Part shown: in pieces, positions 61,396 through 64,000 of the stretch
How positions within the stretch are numbered: position 1 is the stretch's first letter
How the letters are laid out: each line of letters starts with the position of its first letter
Origin: Trogon surrucura
Taxonomy: Eukaryota; Chordata; Aves; Trogoniformes; Trogonidae
Reading direction: 5' to 3'
Assembly (NCBI GenBank): GCA_020746105.1
Contig: CM036620.1
Location: 3,091,803-3,155,802, forward strand
Length of the DNA: 64,000 bases
Program-made: the position numbers and the translations under genes
The notes under the pieces: model-generated
Database searches by the model: none
What the model was told of the DNA's origin: nothing
What the model saw: the letters and a program-made list of their open reading frames with translations, nothing else

Positions 61396-62611
61396 TTATT
61401 TATTATTGCACCCAGAGAGAGGGAGAGATGGGGCGGGGGGAGCTCCCCCAGGCCACCACTCCGCGCCCCGCCGCACCCGCGCCGCCGATTCTCTTCTGGC
61501 GACGTTCCTGCAGGTTTCGGGAGGGGAAGGAAAGAAATCAAAACCGAGCAGAGGGGGGGGGAGGGAACGGTCCTGCTGGCCCGTTCGAGATGCCGCTTGG
61601 TTTTCGGGCGCTGCGTACCTCTGCGTCAGCTTGTGGATGAGCACCTGGATCCAAGGCGCCTCGGGGGCCACGCACAGCTTCTTGTTTCTCTTCAGGGTGA
61701 GGCTGCAAGGTGAGAAGACCCCCTCAGCCCCACACATCCTGCTTACCCAAAGTTCTTTAATTTTTTAAACTCCGCAGAGAAAACCCCTCCTGCCCCCTGA
61801 CACGGTTACAAGCACAATCCCTGCGACCCTTGCAAGGATTTTTTTGGGCCTCAGCTCCACGGCTTGCAGGTTTTTCCCCACTTACACGATCTCCTTCCTC
61901 CTGCAGTGAAGACCCGGCGGCGTCACATCGATGGCGAGGATCAGCCCCAAGTTGATGACCTGGGCGGTCGATTTGATGCACTTGCACCTCATGTTGGTCA
62001 GCAGGCTCTCCAGCGACAGACCTGCGCCCCAGAGCAGCCCACACCCAGGTCTCGGCCGATGGAGGGGGGGACCCCTCAATGCCATCCTTGTGCCACCGTC
62101 CCATCCCTTCCCCAGCACCCACAGGGTGCTCTCGTGTTCAAAGGATTTGGCGAAGGCAAGCAGCGAGAGAAGCGAGGCCAGTGCAAGGCTAATCCCTCCC
62201 AGCACAGCCTCAAAGCTTTCTTTTCACACACGCAGAGGTGGTCAAGCTTTAGGGTTTGAAAAGTTAATATTTTATGAATCAAACGCGTTCATGACACGCT
62301 CGAGTTACACGGGGGGCTCGGGAAGAAGCAGTTTGAACCCATCAGGTAAACCCCTGCGCCCCGGTCCCAGGCATCGCCCTCCAGCTTAGCCACCAGATTT
62401 AAAAGAGAAACTCAAGCTGAGAGATAGGCAAGAATCAAATTTAAAAGCTTAGAGGAGCCCACGCTCAGCCCCGGCGAGAGCATCCGCTGCCTTCACAGGG
62501 ATCTTGGAGGGGGGAAGGTGCAGGACAGACACCCCCAGATCACTCACCGCCCACCGGCACCAAGTTGCCCAAGAGCAGGGCCAGGGCCAGCACCGCCGGC
62601 AGCAGCCTCAT
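61396..62611 (-). CDS. CXC chemokine, CXCL13-like (chemokine B), long tail
   Basis: Four coding exons: 62611-62548 (64 nt), 62021-61886 (136), 61702-61619 (84) and 61507-61396 (112), all GT-AG and in phase, giving 131 residues. A signal peptide (MRLLPAVLALALLLGNLVPV) is followed by an ELR-lacking CXC chemokine fold: C34-K-C36, C61 and C77, with the usual late motif APEAPWIQVLIHKL. ELR-negative CXC chemokines attract lymphocytes through GPCRs; CXCL13 acts on CXCR5 to guide B cells. Assignment to the CXCL13-like group comes from synteny next to CNOT6L, and I do not assign a particular paralogue number. Exon 4 encodes a 37-residue tail beginning RNVARRESAARVRRG, basic at first and then rich in W, G and P. 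Its acceptor has a strong pyrimidine tract, but the tail is long for the family and less certain than exons 1-3. TATAAA lies 36-41 bases upstream of the ATG. Confidence 0.85.
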
Positions 62612-62646
62612 CCTCGCCGCCCACCCCGAGCTGCCGCGGGCGCTGC

Positions 62647-62690
62647 TTTATAGCCGGCCCCGCCGGGGATTTCGCGGGCTGGGAAATACC
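62647..62690 (-). promoter_or_regulatory. Chemokine B core promoter: TATA box and two kappaB-like sites
   Basis: CTATAAAGC on the minus strand (TATAAA at 62652-62647) lies close upstream of the ATG at 62611. Just upstream are two near-consensus kappaB motifs in plus orientation, GGGGATTTCG (62665-62674) and GGGAAATACC (62681-62690), each one base off GGGRNWYYCC and 6 bp apart. A TATA box with kappaB sites is typical of inducible chemokine promoters. CXCL13 is known to respond to non-canonical NF-kappaB. Confidence 0.6.
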
Positions 62691-62971
62691 GGGGAAGGGT
62701 GTGGAGGGGGAAAGGGGCTGCCGCGTTTTTGGACTTCCACGCTGTCGCTTCCCCCCATTGCACGTGGCCCCCGGCGCCAGAAAAGAAGGCAGAAGCTGCT
62801 GAGGCCACCTCCCAAAAGCCTCACATGCTTGCCCCTTGGTGGAGAAATGCCCGTGACCCTCACTCTGCTCACCACGCCATGGGGAACCAGCTCCCCACCT
62901 GCCGAGCATGCCACGAGACCCTGGGACACCGCAGGAAGGAGCGCAAGTGACGGTGACCAAGAGCTTCTGCC

Positions 62972-62977
62972 TTTATT
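62972..62977 (-). terminator. Chemokine A polyadenylation signal AATAAA
   Basis: Minus-strand AATAAA about 225 bases after the exon 4 stop at 63203. It leaves only about 320 bp to the TATA box of chemokine B, so the two genes are packed closely head to tail. Confidence 0.7.
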
Positions 62978-63202
62978 GGACCCGTTAGATTGTGCCCCAA
63001 GAGGACACGGGGCAGGAGGGTAGGCCAGCAGGGAATGACATTTTCAAAGGCTTAAATGCATAAAATGCAAAGGAAAAAGGCACTCAGGGCATCACACAGC
63101 TGCATGCTGCCCTCTGCACCAGGGTAAGCTGACAGCAGGATGGGGAGGGGGCGTCTAATTTTGGGTCTGGGCCATCTGGCCATCCCATCGGTGGCAGCTT
63201 CC

Positions 63203-63932
63203 TCAGTGAGGAGCCTCTTTCTTCCTCCTGCCAAAAGCAGAAGGGGAGAAATGTGTCAAGACTGGTGCCCAGGGGATGTCCCCCATCCCGCCGGGAGCCC
63301 CTTTCGCTCAGGGTGGGAGTGGGGCTTACAGGTTAGGGAGGTCCTGCAGGAGTTTCTTCACCCAAGGGGCGTCAGGATCCACGCAGATCCTGTCCAGGCT
63401 TTTTAGCGTAATCCTAGAAAAAAATGCGGGCTTTCAGCACCGCCGCTTCCCCTTCCTCTAGTGGGAGGGGGCTCAAGCAGCTGAGCTCCCCTGCACTTCC
63501 CATAAAGAGCACAAAACTTAAACATTTCAGCCACTTACACCACCTCGAGGCGCCGGCAGCTGCTCCCCAGCGGCCGGACCTCGATGCTGCTGTATTTCCG
63601 CGGGGGGATGAAGGCTCGGGTCGTCTTGGCACAGCGGCAGCTCAGGTTGCCGTTGGCTTCCAAAAGAGCTGGAAGGGTAGGTGACCGCGGCTCAAGCGTC
63701 GCCCAAAAACCCACAGCCAACCCTCGATGCATCTCCCCCCTCCCTGCATCCCACCAAGACCAGCCAACTTGCTTGGTGACAGCAGCGAGATGCCACCTCT
63801 AAAACACCCACCTCCTCTCCTCCCCAGAGCATCCTCCAGCCCCACGTTGGGGGCACGGAGAGCCTCACCTGCATCCCCGGGACGGTGGGTCGCCAGCAGC
63901 ACCCCCAGGAGCAGGGCAGCCCGTGCAGCCAT
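63203..63932 (-). CDS. CXC chemokine, CXCL13-like (chemokine A), short tail
   Basis: Four coding exons: 63932-63869 (64 nt), 63668-63539 (130), 63413-63330 (84) and 63227-63203 (25), in phase, giving 100 residues. The signal peptide is MAARAALLLGVLLATHRPGDA. The chemokine fold has C32-R-C34, C59 and C75, no ELR, and the motif DPDAPWVKKLLQDL. A glycosylation sequon N29-L-S sits just before the CXC pair. Exon 3 ends in CT|GTAAGC at exactly the residue and phase where chemokine B exon 3 ends; reading through this donor meets TAA at once (63328-63326), giving a 93-residue form. Splicing to exon 4 (acceptor CTTTTGGCAG) adds a basic tail RKKEAPH, as is usual for CXC chemokines, so I prefer four exons. 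Little promoter is visible before the window edge. Confidence 0.85.
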
Positions 63933-64000
63933 GCCTGCCCCATCCCCGGCGGCATCCCCCTATTTGAGCCGGAAAATTGGAGAAGTGCGGCGGCGCAAGC

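Noticed and set aside
63326-63413. Treating chemokine A as a three-exon gene ending at TAA 63328-63326
   Set aside because: The exon 3 donor is at the same residue and phase as in chemokine B, and an in-phase exon with a good acceptor follows; kept only as an alternative form.

Overview
This is a piece of vertebrate nuclear genome, almost certainly from a bird. It has split genes with GT-AG introns, CpG-island promoters and two CR1 retroposon 3' ends of the avian type. The gene order is FRAS1 - MRPL1 - CNOT6L - CXCL13-like chemokines, the same block that surrounds CNOT6L on human 4q21 and, as I recall, on chicken chromosome 4. No bacterial-type operons, CRISPR arrays or tRNA genes were seen.

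Layout, left to right. (1) 1-711: the first coding exon (a signal peptide) of a minus-strand gene read as FRAS1, with its CpG island; intron 1 carries an 11-copy 18-bp tandem repeat. (2) 1.2-12.1 kb: intergenic, with no convincing gene. (3) 12.1-24.1 kb: MRPL1 on the minus strand, nine coding exons, 331 residues, fully reconstructable. (4) 24.5-27.1 kb: the space between the divergent MRPL1 and CNOT6L promoters. It holds a truncated endogenous retrovirus (one LTR, a tRNA-Lys-like primer site, a leader splice donor and the start of gag), possibly the last bases of its lost 3' LTR, and a CR1 3' end. (5) 27.1-56.3 kb: CNOT6L on the plus strand, with a non-coding first exon in a CpG island, an 18.6-kb intron 1, eleven coding exons (549 residues) and a U-rich 3' UTR. 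(6) Inside CNOT6L intron 1, on the opposite strand, a chain of phase-compatible exons (45.1, 41.3, 41.0, 40.7 and 31.4 kb) ends in a stop codon and looks like the 3' part of an unrecognised protein-coding gene. (7) 56.3-61.1 kb: alternative CNOT6L 3' UTR or intergenic sequence. (8) 61.1-64.0 kb: two compact tandem four-exon CXC chemokine genes on the minus strand, of the CXCL13-like group, with matching exon structure but very different tails.

MRPL1 is a mitochondrial large-subunit ribosomal protein. CNOT6L is a CCR4-type poly(A) deadenylase with an intact LRR domain and EEP catalytic residues. The chemokines are small secreted immune signals. There is no sign that these genes act in one pathway; the linkage is old synteny. 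The least explained items are the antisense exon chain in CNOT6L intron 1, the chemokine A donor site that contains a stop codon, and the upstream ORFs that would be formed across the CNOT6L exon 1-2 junction.
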